Positions 39,252 to 47,417 of a DNA stretch of 64,000 bases are shown here, piece by piece (position 1 is the first letter of the stretch; each line of letters begins with the position of its first letter). Origin of the DNA: Allobosea sp. Leaf344. Its GTDB lineage: Bacteria > Pseudomonadota > Alphaproteobacteria > Rhizobiales > Beijerinckiaceae. The stretch lies in assembly GCF_001426225.1 (NCBI RefSeq), contig NZ_LMRT01000009.1, positions 208,165 to 272,164 of the forward strand. The letters run 5' to 3'. The translations under genes were made by a program, and so were the position numbers. Below the pieces are notes generated by a model, which saw nothing but the letters and a program-made list of their open reading frames with translations, was not told the origin of the DNA and ran no database searches.

Positions 39252-39311
39252 GCGGCATCGCCAAGTCAAGCGCGGGCCGGTCCGTCCGGGACCGGCTGCT
39301 GTCAGGATATG

Positions 39312-40094
39312 TCAGGAGTGAGCGGCGCTCGCCTTGCCGTTCTGCAGGGGATCGAGCCCGAGCGCAGCCAGTTCGGAGCGCCCCTGCGCCAGCAGGCGGT
39401 CGCTGGCGGTCTCGATTCGCTCCTGCAGCAGCACGTGGAATTCGGCCTTGCCGAGCCCGGGCGGAATCGCCGGCATGATCTCGACGCGGATCGTGCCGGG
39501 ACGGCGCAGGAATTTGCGCCTCGGCCAGTAGAGGCCGGAATTCAGCGCCACCGGCAGGCAGGGCACGTTGAGTTCGGAATAGATATGGGCGACGCCGAAT
39601 TTATAGGCGGGCGGCGCCCCCGGAGCCGTGCGCGTACCTTCCGGGAAGATCAGCAGCTGGCGGCCATTCTGCCCCAGCTCGACCTTGGCGCGGCGCGTGA
39701 CATGGGCGAGCGCCCGCGCCTTCGCGCCGCGATCCACCGGTATCATCCGCATCTTCAGCAGGCACCAGCCGAAGAAGGGGATCCAGGTCAGCTCCCGCTT
39801 CAGGATGAAGACCGGGTTCTGGAAGACGGTGACGAGCGCGAAGGTCTCCCAGAAGGATTGGTGCTTCGAGGCGATCATCAACCCGCCCGGCGGGATGTTC
39901 TCGATCCCGCTGATCTCGTAGCGCGTGCCGGCGACGACGCGCAGCATCCACATCGACATCCGGGCCCAGGCGATGGCGATGCGCAGCAGCCAGCGCTTCG
40001 GCAGCAGCAGCGCCGGAAACGCCGCAAACACCAGCCAGAGGATCAGGTTGGCGTAGAACAGGATGTTGAACAGGAGGGAGCGCAGGATCAGCAT
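39312..40094 (-). CDS. plsC: 1-acyl-sn-glycerol-3-phosphate acyltransferase PlsC
   Basis: Inner-membrane acyltransferase making phosphatidic acid, 260 residues. An N-terminal hydrophobic segment (5-31) leads to the catalytic block KHQSFWETFAL (His78), where the usual H-x4-D reads H-x4-E (Glu83). The second motif FPEGTR (150-155) is intact, as is VPCLPVALNSGLYW. The ATG at 40094 begins the family sequence. Ornithine-lipid acyltransferase OlsA is an alternative. It follows the YdcF-like gene by 31 bases. Confidence 0.88.
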   Translation of the reverse strand: MLILRSLLFNILFYANLILWLVFAAFPALLLPKRWLLRIAIAWARMSMWMLRVVAGTRYEISGIENIPPGGLMIASKHQSFWETFALVTVFQNPVFILKRELTWIPFFGWCLLKMRMIPVDRGAKARALAHVTRRAKVELGQNGRQLLIFPEGTRTAPGAPPAYKFGVAHIYSELNVPCLPVALNSGLYWPRRKFLRRPGTIRVEIMPAIPPGLGKAEFHVLLQERIETASDRLLAQGRSELAALGLDPLQNGKASAAHS

Positions 40095-40125
40095 GGCGCG
40101 CAAAGAGCGCGCCGCGCCCGCCCCG

Positions 40126-40902
40126 TCAAGCGCCCTGCGCCGATCCCTGCAGCCGCGAACGCCGCTCGGCCTCGGGACCGAGCACCCCGGCGGGCTTGGG
40201 CGAGACCGGCTTGCGCCCGCCGATGATGACCGAGAGCCGCGACGTCTCGGGATCGTCCTCGACCAGCGCGCGCAGCTTGGCGGCGAGGAATTTGGCGTAT
40301 TCCGGCAGGAGCAACCGCGCCGCATGCCAATGGTTGCGCCAGTCCGAGAGGTCGATGCTCTCGGTGACGACCGGGTGCGGCACCAGCCGCAGGCCCGGCA
40401 TCGCATGGCCGAATTCGGCCAGGGTGCGCGGCATGTGATAATTCGAGGTGACGACGAGCAGCGAGGCGAAGCCGTGCTGGCGGACCCAGCGCCGGGTCTC
40501 GATGGCGTTGCCGATCGTGTTGCGGGCCCGGTGGTCGAGATCGATGCAGCAGGACAGGAGATCGCGCGCCGCGGGGTTGAGCCGCGCCAGCTCCTCCCGG
40601 CCGGTCTTCTCGTTGACGCCGCTGATCAGGAGCCGCGCGCCGCGCGCCGCACCGAGCAGGCCCATCGCATCCCCGACACGCTGCGATCCGCCCGTGACCA
40701 CCACGATCGCATCGGTGCGCGGCACAGCGGCGGGCTCGCGCAGGGCGATCCGCGAGGCGAAGGCGACATAGCCGAAGATCAGCGCCGCCAACCCGGCCGC
40801 GAGCAGCACCAGGCAAAGCTGGCCGAGGCGGCGCATCGGCGACCGCGCCTCCCGCGGGCCGGCCTTGTCGAAGGGCTGGCTTCCTGTGCTGGTCATCACC
40901 AT
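40126..40902 (-). CDS. YdcF/DUF218 family membrane protein
   Basis: 258-residue protein with one membrane helix (about 28-49) and a periplasmic DUF218 domain: DAIVVVTGGSQRVGDAMGL, ARLLISGVNE, NTIGNAIETRRW, LLVVTSNYHMPRTLAEF. This family includes SanA and YdcF and is linked to envelope or polysaccharide functions, with no settled reaction. Its place between ftsX and plsC is the usual one in Rhizobiales. Confidence 0.85.
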   Translation of the reverse strand: MVMTSTGSQPFDKAGPREARSPMRRLGQLCLVLLAAGLAALIFGYVAFASRIALREPAAVPRTDAIVVVTGGSQRVGDAMGLLGAARGARLLISGVNEKTGREELARLNPAARDLLSCCIDLDHRARNTIGNAIETRRWVRQHGFASLLVVTSNYHMPRTLAEFGHAMPGLRLVPHPVVTESIDLSDWRNHWHAARLLLPEYAKFLAAKLRALVEDDPETSRLSVIIGGRKPVSPKPAGVLGPEAERRSRLQGSAQGA

Positions 40903-40969
40903 TGCCCACGGGCATAGAGCCGCAATCTGGCATAAGGACGGCAGCCGCGTCCAAATCGATGAGGACCCG

Positions 40970-42004
40970 TCATGACAGCACGCGCAGGTAGTGCCGGACC
41001 GTGAAGCGCGAGACCAGCCCGGCGATCGCCGCCACGATCATCGCCACCAGCACCACCGCCGCATAGCCGGTCCAGCCGATCTCGAAGGCGCCGAACAGCG
41101 CCTGCAACTGCTCCCCCTCCGGCGCCGCCCGCCAGCGCGAGGCGACCCAGCCCAGCAGGGCGATCACCAGGATCGCGGCGCCGCCACCCGCGAGCCCGCC
41201 CTTCAGCCCGAGGCGGATGAAGCGGCTCTGGAATTCGCGGGCGATGAAGGCGTCGTCCGCCCCGACGAGATGCAGCACCTCGACGCTGTCGCGGCTGCCG
41301 GCCATGGCCCCGCGCGTCGCGAAGGCCACCGCCAGCGCCGCCGCGCTGAGCACCAGCACGACGATCGCCACGCCGGACAGGATGATCGTGCTGGCCATGG
41401 TCGAGAGCCGCCGCACCCAGAGCCGGTGATCGTCCAGGATCGCGTTCGGCAGATCCTGGCGCAGCGTTTCCGAGAAGGCCGCGAGATCCGGGCCGACGCT
41501 CGGCTTCAGCTTCAGCACGATCAGCCGGGGCACCGGCAGCTCCACCAGGTCGAGACCGGCGCCCAGCCAGGGCTCGAGCAGCCGGTCGGATTCCGCCTTG
41601 GGGACGATGCGCACGCTCTCGATGCTCGCCACCCCCGCCGACAGCGCCAGCGCGCGCGACAGATCCGCCTCCATGTCGCGGCGCGAATCGGGCCGCATCT
41701 GGATCGTCATCTCGTTGGCGACGGCACCGCGCCATTGCTCGGAGGCGCGCGCGGCCAGCACCGCGGCACCTGCGCTGAGCGCCGCCAGGAAGGTCAGGAT
41801 CGCGATCACCGCCATCAGCGCCCGCCCGGCCACCGTATCGACCGGGACCAGCGGGCGGTCGCGCCGGAGATTGAGCGGCAGCGCCGGCTCCTCGCGCTCG
41901 GGCTCGCGCCGCTCCGGCAGGGATGCAGGCGGCGGCGCGCCGCCTTCATCCTGCATCAGCAGGTCGTCCTCGTCGGGCTCATGCGTCGACATGGAGCCGC
42001 CCAT
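40970..42004 (-). CDS. ftsX: Cell division protein FtsX
   Basis: Four-helix inner-membrane subunit of FtsEX, which couples division to periplasmic peptidoglycan hydrolase activation. Its 344 residues begin with an acidic, Pro-rich cytoplasmic tail (about 60), then helix 1 (ALMAVIAILTFLAALSAGAA), an extracytoplasmic domain and three further helices. The start at 42004 overlaps the end of ftsE by 26 bases; ATG at 41992 is also possible. Confidence 0.93.
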   Translation of the reverse strand: MGGSMSTHEPDEDDLLMQDEGGAPPPASLPERREPEREEPALPLNLRRDRPLVPVDTVAGRALMAVIAILTFLAALSAGAAVLAARASEQWRGAVANEMTIQMRPDSRRDMEADLSRALALSAGVASIESVRIVPKAESDRLLEPWLGAGLDLVELPVPRLIVLKLKPSVGPDLAAFSETLRQDLPNAILDDHRLWVRRLSTMASTIILSGVAIVVLVLSAAALAVAFATRGAMAGSRDSVEVLHLVGADDAFIAREFQSRFIRLGLKGGLAGGGAAILVIALLGWVASRWRAAPEGEQLQALFGAFEIGWTGYAAVVLVAMIVAAIAGLVSRFTVRHYLRVLS

Positions 42005-42638
42005 CGACCAGGACGAGCCGTGGCGCGTCGTAAAGCTCCATCAAGGCGAGGTCGTGGGTGGCGATCACCACCGCCGTGCCCAACGACTGCAATTCCATGA
42101 ACAGGCGCAGCAGCCGGCGGCCGAGCCCGGGATCGACATTGCCGGTCGGCTCGTCCGCGAGCAGCAGCTCCGGCCGGCTGATCAGCGCCCGCGCGATCGC
42201 GGCCCGCTGCTTCTCCCCGCCCGACAGGACCGGTGGCACGGCATGCATCCGCTCGCCGAGCCCCACCCAGCGCAGCAGCTCGACCACCTCCGCCCGGTAG
42301 CTGGTTTCCTCCTTGCCGAGCACGCGCAAGGGCAGCGCGACGTTCTCGTACAGGGTCAGATGATCGAGCAGCCGGAAATCCTGGAAGACCACGCCCATCC
42401 GCCGACGGAACGCCGTCAGCGTCGTCGCATCCAGCCGCGAGACGTCCTGCCCGAACAGGTTGACGAGGCCGCGCGTCGGCTTCAGCGCCATCAGCACGAG
42501 GCGAATCAGCGTGGTCTTGCCGGCACCGGAGGGGCCGGTCAGATATTGGAACGAGCGTGGTTCGATGCTGAAGCTGATGTCCTTCAGCACCTCCGGCCCC
42601 ATTCCATATCGCAGACCGACATTCTCGAACCGAACCAA
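41979..42638 (-). CDS. ftsE: Cell division ATP-binding protein FtsE
   Basis: ABC ATPase partner of FtsX, 219 residues. Walker A (TGPSGAGKTTL), Q-loop (VFQDFRLLDHLT), signature (LSGGEKQR), Walker B (LLLADEPTGNVDP) and switch His (IATHDLAL) are complete. The start is a TTG at 42638, placed seven bases after AGGAGGAGCG and giving the family length. An in-frame ATG at 42695 would add 19 residues with no family match and no ribosome site. Confidence 0.94.
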   Translation of the reverse strand: MVRFENVGLRYGMGPEVLKDISFSIEPRSFQYLTGPSGAGKTTLIRLVLMALKPTRGLVNLFGQDVSRLDATTLTAFRRRMGVVFQDFRLLDHLTLYENVALPLRVLGKEETSYRAEVVELLRWVGLGERMHAVPPVLSGGEKQRAAIARALISRPELLLADEPTGNVDPGLGRRLLRLFMELQSLGTAVVIATHDLALMELYDAPRLVLVDGRLHVDA

Positions 42639-42877
42639 GCTTCGCTCCTCCTGCGTGTCTGCGCCGAATCCCGGCCCCGCGACTCTACACCCCAAGCGGG
42701 GCCCGCCGGAAAGCCGCCCTGCTGCGGCATGATGGGGCGAGTTTCTTCACGAAGCGTTAACCATAAACCGCGCCAATGGGACGACAGCACGGCGCGAGAG
42801 CGCCCGCTGCCCTTGCAAGCACCGCCCCAGGTGGTGATGTCGCCTTTCATCCGGCAGGGAGACCGCGACACCGGCCC

Positions 42878-43684
42878 ATGCAGATCGTCTGTCCATCTTG
42901 CGCGAGCGCCTATGAACTCGACGCGGCCAAGCTCGGCCCGGCCGGGCGCAAGGTGCGCTGCGCGAAATGCCAGACGCTGTGGCATGTCGACCCGGTCTTC
43001 CCCGAGCCGCCGAGCCCGGACGAGACCCAGGCTCTGCTCGACGCCGAATTGCAGCGCGGCCTTCCCGAGGAGGTGCCCGAGCCCGTCGCGGCCGAGCCGG
43101 AGGAGCCGCCCGCGCCCGAGACCGTGGAGCCGCCGGCGCCGGTCGCCGCGGCACCGCCCCCTCCAAGGCGCAACCGGGCTGCGGGCCGCAAACCGCGCAA
43201 GCGGACCTTGCCCGCGCGAGCCATAGCCCTGCCGGCGGCGCTGGCGATCGGCGGCTTGTCGCTGCTCGGGCTGATGGTCTGGCAGCGCGAGGCGAGCGTC
43301 CGGCTGCTGCCGCAGCTCGCCGGCCTGTTCGAGGCTCTGGGGAAGCCCGTGAATATTCGCGGCCTGGCGCTGAGCGCCGTCGATGGCGGGCTGGTCGAGG
43401 ATGCGCAGGGCCGCTTCCTGGTGGTCGAGGGCGACGTCACCAACATCACGCGCAGCGAGAAGCCGGTCCCCCTGATCGAGGTTTCGGTCAAGGATGCCGA
43501 TGGCCAGACGCTCTACACCTGGACGACGGAGCCGCCGCGCGGCTCGCTGGAGCCGGCCGGGCAGATGCGCTTCCGCGCCCGCCTCGCCGCTCCGCCCGAG
43601 ACCGGCCGCGTCGTTGCCGTCCGCTTCAGCGACGCCGCGGCGATCCGGCAGGCCGATGCAAAACCGGCCCGGAGCAAGCCCTGA
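42878..43684 (+). CDS. MJ0042-type zinc-ribbon membrane protein
   Basis: 268-residue protein. An N-terminal zinc ribbon (CPSCASAYEL then RCAKCQTLW, two CxxC pairs) is followed by an acidic Pro-rich linker, a basic patch, one membrane helix (about 110-131) and a beta-rich DUF3426-like domain (LVVEGDVTNITRSEKPVPLI) facing the periplasm. The ATG at 42878 starts exactly at the zinc ribbon. Such proteins lie beside ftsEX in many Rhizobiales. The function is unknown, though the layout suggests a sensor or assembly role. Confidence 0.85.
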   Translation: MQIVCPSCASAYELDAAKLGPAGRKVRCAKCQTLWHVDPVFPEPPSPDETQALLDAELQRGLPEEVPEPVAAEPEEPPAPETVEPPAPVAAAPPPPRRNRAAGRKPRKRTLPARAIALPAALAIGGLSLLGLMVWQREASVRLLPQLAGLFEALGKPVNIRGLALSAVDGGLVEDAQGRFLVVEGDVTNITRSEKPVPLIEVSVKDADGQTLYTWTTEPPRGSLEPAGQMRFRARLAAPPETGRVVAVRFSDAAAIRQADAKPARSKP

Positions 43685-43765
43685 CTCGCGCCCGTCGCGG
43701 CACTGCAATACGATAGCACGACTCGCCGCCGCGCATGGTTCGGCGCGACAAGGGACGATGAGACG

Positions 43766-44326
43766 ATGGCAGATACACCCCGCATCAGGGTGCTTTACGA
43801 CGAGGCCGAGATCGCCCGCCGCAACGAGGAGATGGCGCGCAGCATCGCCGCCGACGCGCCGGCCGACCTGCTGGTGGTGGCGGTGCTGAAGGGCAGCTTC
43901 ATGTTCGTGGCGGATCTGATCCGCGCGATGCACCGCGCCGGCATGGCCCCCCAGGTGGAATTCGTGCATCTGTCGAGCTATCGCAACGCCACCGTCTCCT
44001 CGGGCCAGGTCGAGATCCTGCGCGATGTCCAGAGCGATGTCCGCGGCCGCGAGGTGCTGCTGGTCGACGACATCCTGGAATCCGGCCGCACCCTGGCCTT
44101 CGCCAAGGATCTGCTGGCGGCGCGCGGCGCGGCCAAGGTCTCGAGCTGCGTCCTGCTGGAAAAGCCGGGCAAGCGCGCGGTCAGCATCACGGCGGAATAT
44201 GTCGGCTTCGCCTGCCCCGATTACTTCGTCGTCGGCTACGGCATGGATGTCGCGCATGCCTATCGGCAATTGCCTTTCGTCGGCGTGATCGAGACCGCCG
44301 ATCAAGCCAATCTCCCGGGGATCTGA
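43766..44326 (+). CDS. hpt: Hypoxanthine phosphoribosyltransferase
   Basis: Purine salvage enzyme (hypoxanthine, possibly guanine, plus PRPP), cytoplasmic. The 186 residues show VLKGSFMFVADLIRAM, the PRPP-binding loop VLLVDDILESGRTLAFA and the purine-binding end (YFVVGYGMDVAHAYRQLP). Two bases separate it from cpdR downstream. Confidence 0.94.
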   Translation: MADTPRIRVLYDEAEIARRNEEMARSIAADAPADLLVVAVLKGSFMFVADLIRAMHRAGMAPQVEFVHLSSYRNATVSSGQVEILRDVQSDVRGREVLLVDDILESGRTLAFAKDLLAARGAAKVSSCVLLEKPGKRAVSITAEYVGFACPDYFVVGYGMDVAHAYRQLPFVGVIETADQANLPGI

Positions 44327-44329
44327 CTT

Positions 44330-44704
44330 ATGTCGCGCATCCTGGTGGTCGATGACGAGGAACCGCTGCGCTCGCTGGTCGCGCGCGGCCTCGGCATGGA
44401 CGGGCATGATTGCCTGACGGCGGCCGATGGCGCCGAGGCGCTGGACGTGCTGATCGCCGAACAGGGCCGCTTCGATCTGCTGCTGACCGATATCCGTATG
44501 CCGCTGATGGACGGGATCGCGCTGGCCCTCGCCGCCAAGCAGCAGTTTCCCGATCTCACCATCATGCTGATGACCGGCTACGCCGAGCAGCGCGAAAGGG
44601 CGAAGAGCCTCGAGGCGATCGTCTCCGAGGTGATGATCAAGCCCTTCACCATCGCCGAGCTGCGCAGCACGGTGCTCGACGTGATCGAGCGCTCGATCGG
44701 CTAG
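44330..44704 (+). CDS. cpdR: Single-domain response regulator CpdR
   Basis: 124-residue stand-alone receiver domain with phospho-acceptor Asp54 (LLLTDIRMPLMDG), the acidic pocket (VVDDEE) and the Lys of MIKPFT. Sequence style and neighbour (hpt upstream, as I recall from other Rhizobiales) match CpdR, the ClpXP adaptor that controls turnover of CtrA-pathway proteins. The cognate CckA/ChpT kinase path is not encoded here. The stop overlaps the tspO stop on the other strand. Confidence 0.85.
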   Translation: MSRILVVDDEEPLRSLVARGLGMDGHDCLTAADGAEALDVLIAEQGRFDLLLTDIRMPLMDGIALALAAKQQFPDLTIMLMTGYAEQRERAKSLEAIVSEVMIKPFTIAELRSTVLDVIERSIG

Positions 44705-45222
44705 GCGCCGCGGTTCAGCCACCAGATCGAGGCGTTGAGCACGGTCGCGAAGGAGACCCAGGCGACATAGGGCCATTGCAGATGCGCCGCCAGCCGGTCG
44801 AGCGGCGCGAACAGCGCGATGGTCAGCAGGATCGTCGCCAGGAAGGGCACGATCACCAAGAGCCCGCCGAGCGGGCTCTGCAGGCCGAAGAAGACGCAGG
44901 ACCAGGCGAGGTTCAGCGCGAGCTGCAGATGATAGACGCTCAGGGCCTGGAAGCGGCCTTGCGTCGCCGCCGGCAGGCGCAGGATGCGGTAGGCGCCGAT
45001 CGCCATCAGCAGGAAGAGCGTCGTCCAGACTGGGCCGAACACCCAGTTGGGCGGGTTGAACGGCGGCTTGACCAGCGTCGGATACCAGGTCGGGATCTGC
45101 GGCATCGTCGCGGCATTGCCGAGGAGCGAGACCACCACCACCGGGACCAGCGCCATCAGCCCGGCGAGCCAGGGCGACAGGCGCTTCGATGCGGCATCGG
45201 CAGCTGGGATTCGATCGCTCAT
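44701..45222 (-). CDS. tspO: TspO/MBR family tryptophan-rich sensory protein
   Basis: 173-residue five-helix membrane protein of the TspO/translocator family (WYPTLVKPPFNPPNWVFGPV, LALNLAWSCVFFG, YVAWVSFATVLNASIWWLN). The Trp-rich helices bind tetrapyrroles; in Rhodobacter TspO modulates porphyrin and photosynthesis gene expression. The ATG at 45222 starts the family sequence. Divergent from the PLP enzyme gene, convergent with cpdR. Confidence 0.93.
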   Translation of the reverse strand: MSDRIPAADAASKRLSPWLAGLMALVPVVVVSLLGNAATMPQIPTWYPTLVKPPFNPPNWVFGPVWTTLFLLMAIGAYRILRLPAATQGRFQALSVYHLQLALNLAWSCVFFGLQSPLGGLLVIVPFLATILLTIALFAPLDRLAAHLQWPYVAWVSFATVLNASIWWLNRGA

Positions 45223-45350
45223 CCCCGCCAGATGGGGCAGTCCCGCCCGGCTGGCAAGGTGGCGGCATCGGCGGCGCCCCCCTTGCGCCGAGCGGCCCGA
45301 CTGCGCCACATGGCGCGATCCGTCCCTACTGGAACTTATTTGGATCTCCG

Positions 45351-46505
45351 ATGCCCCAGCGCCCGCTCCATCCCCGCTCGCTCGCCGCTCAGGCCATGGG
45401 CAAGATCGATCCGCTGACCCGCGGCGTCGTGCCGCCGATCCATGTCTCGACCACCTATATCCGCGATCCCGACAACGCCTATTCCTCGGGCTTCGTCTAT
45501 GGCCGCCCCGACAACGAGACGGTGCGCGAGGCCGAGAGCGTGCTGGCCATGCTGGAGGAGGCCCCGGCCGGCGCTCTGCTCTTCGGCTCCGGCATGGCCG
45601 CCGCCACCGCGGTGTTCCAGGCGCTGTCGCCGGGAGACCATGTCGTGGCCTCGAAGGTGATGTATTGGGCGCTGCGGGCCTGGCTGCTGACCGAGGCCAC
45701 GCGCTGGGGGCTGAAGATCGATTTCGTCGAGACTGACGACCTCGACGCGCTGCGCGCCGCGGTGAAGCCCGGCGTCACCAGACTGGTCTGGGCCGAGACG
45801 CCCTCCAACCCGCTCTGGACCATCACCGACATCGCCGCGGCAGCCGAGATCGCCCATGCGGCCGGGGCCAAGCTCGCTGTCGATTCGACCTGCGCCTCGC
45901 CGGTGCATACCCGCCCGCTGACGCTGGGTGCCGACATCGTCATGCATGCCGCCACCAAGGTCCTGAACGGCCATTCCGATGTCGTCGCCGGCGCGCTCTG
46001 CGCCCGCGAGGACGACGCCTTCTGGAACGGCATCAAGACCGTGCGCAAGATGCAGGGCGGCATTCTCGGCCCCTTCGAGGCCTATCTGCTGATGCGCGGC
46101 ATGCGCACGCTGCATCTGCGCCAGGAGCGCCAGGCGGCTTCGGCGATGGCGCTGGCGCAGCGGCTCTCGGCCCATCCGCTGGTGGCCCGCGTGCTCTATC
46201 CCGGCCTGCCGCAGCATCCGGGCCATGACATCGCGGCCCGCCAGATGCAGAACGGCTTCGGCTACATGCTCTCGGTCCAGGTCACCGGCGGCGAAAAGGC
46301 CGCCATCGCCAGCGCGGCCCAAGTGGAGCTCTACAAGCGCGCCACCTCGCTCGGCGGCGTCGAGAGCCTGATCGAGCATCGCGCCTCGATCGAGGGCGAG
46401 GGCTCGCCCTGCCCGACCGACCTGCTGCGCCTGTCGACCGGCATCGAGGACGTCGAGGATCTCTACGCCGATCTCGACCAGGCGCTGACCTTCGGCCATC
46501 GCTGA
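45351..46505 (+). CDS. metC: Cys/Met metabolism PLP enzyme (cystathionine beta-lyase type)
   Basis: 384-residue fold-type I PLP enzyme with FVYGRPDNETV (phosphate-binding Tyr50/Arg52), SGMAAATAVF, the PLP ring-contacting Asp178 (LAVDST) and the Schiff-base Lys203 (AATKVLNGHSD). It could be cystathionine beta-lyase, gamma-synthase or gamma-lyase; the family cannot be split by eye. The label metC follows the usual annotation of its orthologs. ATG at 45351 begins the family sequence. Cytoplasmic. Confidence 0.85.
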   Translation: MPQRPLHPRSLAAQAMGKIDPLTRGVVPPIHVSTTYIRDPDNAYSSGFVYGRPDNETVREAESVLAMLEEAPAGALLFGSGMAAATAVFQALSPGDHVVASKVMYWALRAWLLTEATRWGLKIDFVETDDLDALRAAVKPGVTRLVWAETPSNPLWTITDIAAAAEIAHAAGAKLAVDSTCASPVHTRPLTLGADIVMHAATKVLNGHSDVVAGALCAREDDAFWNGIKTVRKMQGGILGPFEAYLLMRGMRTLHLRQERQAASAMALAQRLSAHPLVARVLYPGLPQHPGHDIAARQMQNGFGYMLSVQVTGGEKAAIASAAQVELYKRATSLGGVESLIEHRASIEGEGSPCPTDLLRLSTGIEDVEDLYADLDQALTFGHR

Positions 46506-46514
46506 GACGAAAAG

Positions 46515-46537
46515 GGGCGGGACCTGCGGCCCCGCCC
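46515..46537. terminator. Hairpin between metC and ompW
   Basis: GGGCGGG (46515-46521) pairs with CCCGCCC (46531-46537) over a nine-base loop, between two convergent stops. T tracts are short on both sides, so termination is plausible but not strong. Confidence 0.5.
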
Positions 46538-46560
46538 TTCGAGTTCGCCTCGGGAGAGGA

Positions 46561-47250
46561 TCAGAATTTATAGGTAACGCCGGCGCCGAACAGCCAGGGA
46601 TCGATCTTGACCTTGCCGGTCACCAGACCGGCATTCACCTTCACCTTGGGCTCGAGGAAGATCTTCTTCACGTCGAAATTGATGCCCCAATGCTGGTCGA
46701 TCATGTAATCGAAGCCGGCCTGCAGCGCGAAGCCGAAGCTGTCCTTCAGATCGAAGGAGGTGAAGCCGCCCTTGGCCTTCTCGTTGAAGAACACGGTGTA
46801 GTTCACGCCGACGCCGACATAGGGCTTGAAGGCGCCGAGCTCGGTGAAGTGATATTGCAGCATCAGTGTCGGCGGCAGCAGCCAGGCCGAACCGATGCGC
46901 GCCCCGGCCAGCGCGCCCGCACCCTTCACATTATGCGGGGTGACGCCGAGGATCAGCTCGACGGCGATGTTCTTCGTGAAGAAATAGCTGATGTCGAGTT
47001 CCGGCACGACCGAGGTCGAGATGCTGACATCCGCGCCGGGCACGCGCACACCGCCGATATTCAGCTTGGCGCTCTCCTGCGGCATCACGACGAGCGCGCG
47101 CCCGCGGACCATCCAGGGGCTGAACTGCGTGATTACGGGCGCCAGCGGCGCGCCCTTGCGGGCAGGAAGATCGCTGGCCTGGGCGGCCCCGAGCGCCGTC
47201 GATGCCAGGAGGGCGGCGGTCAAGCCCGCACGAACGAAACGATGTGTCAT
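46561..47250 (-). CDS. ompW: OmpW family outer membrane protein
   Basis: 229-residue small beta-barrel with a signal peptide cut after AAQA (residue 25). It carries alternating amphipathic strands, the OmpW-type segments LPPTLMLQYHF and FKPYVGVGVNYTVFF, and a terminal Phe (FGAGVTYKF) recognised by the BAM complex. OmpW proteins make narrow hydrophobic channels and often respond to oxygen or stress. An FNR/FixK-type box lies 90 bases upstream. Confidence 0.9.
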   Translation of the reverse strand: MTHRFVRAGLTAALLASTALGAAQASDLPARKGAPLAPVITQFSPWMVRGRALVVMPQESAKLNIGGVRVPGADVSISTSVVPELDISYFFTKNIAVELILGVTPHNVKGAGALAGARIGSAWLLPPTLMLQYHFTELGAFKPYVGVGVNYTVFFNEKAKGGFTSFDLKDSFGFALQAGFDYMIDQHWGINFDVKKIFLEPKVKVNAGLVTGKVKIDPWLFGAGVTYKF

Positions 47251-47339
47251 GGAAGTCCCCAGCTGCTGAGCCGGCGACGCCTGTTCCGGCGCGCGCCGTC
47301 GCTCCGGGCACAGAAAGCGCCTTTCGCCGCGGGCCGGAT

Positions 47340-47353
47340 TTGATCTCGGTCAA
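47340..47353. promoter_or_regulatory. FNR/FixK-type box upstream of ompW
   Basis: TTGA-TCTCGG-TCAA matches the fixed bases of the FNR/FixK consensus (TTGA-N6-TCAA) exactly. Its centre lies about 97 bases before the ompW ATG, which fits activation from -41.5 with a 5' leader of about 55 bases. Control of ompW by FNR is known in E. coli. Here it is inferred. Confidence 0.6.
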
Positions 47354-47417
47354 TTTCTCCTGACGCTGGAAATCGAAGTCGAGCCACTGTTGCCGCAACG
47401 CAACATGACCTAGGGTC

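Noticed and set aside
42584..45268. 894-codon minus-strand frame
   Set aside because: Covers the zinc-ribbon, hpt and cpdR genes on the opposite strand, all of which have clear domains; it is a shadow.
45223..45350. SAM-type riboswitch in front of metC
   Set aside because: The short GC-rich gap shows no SAM-II or other riboswitch core that I can recognise.
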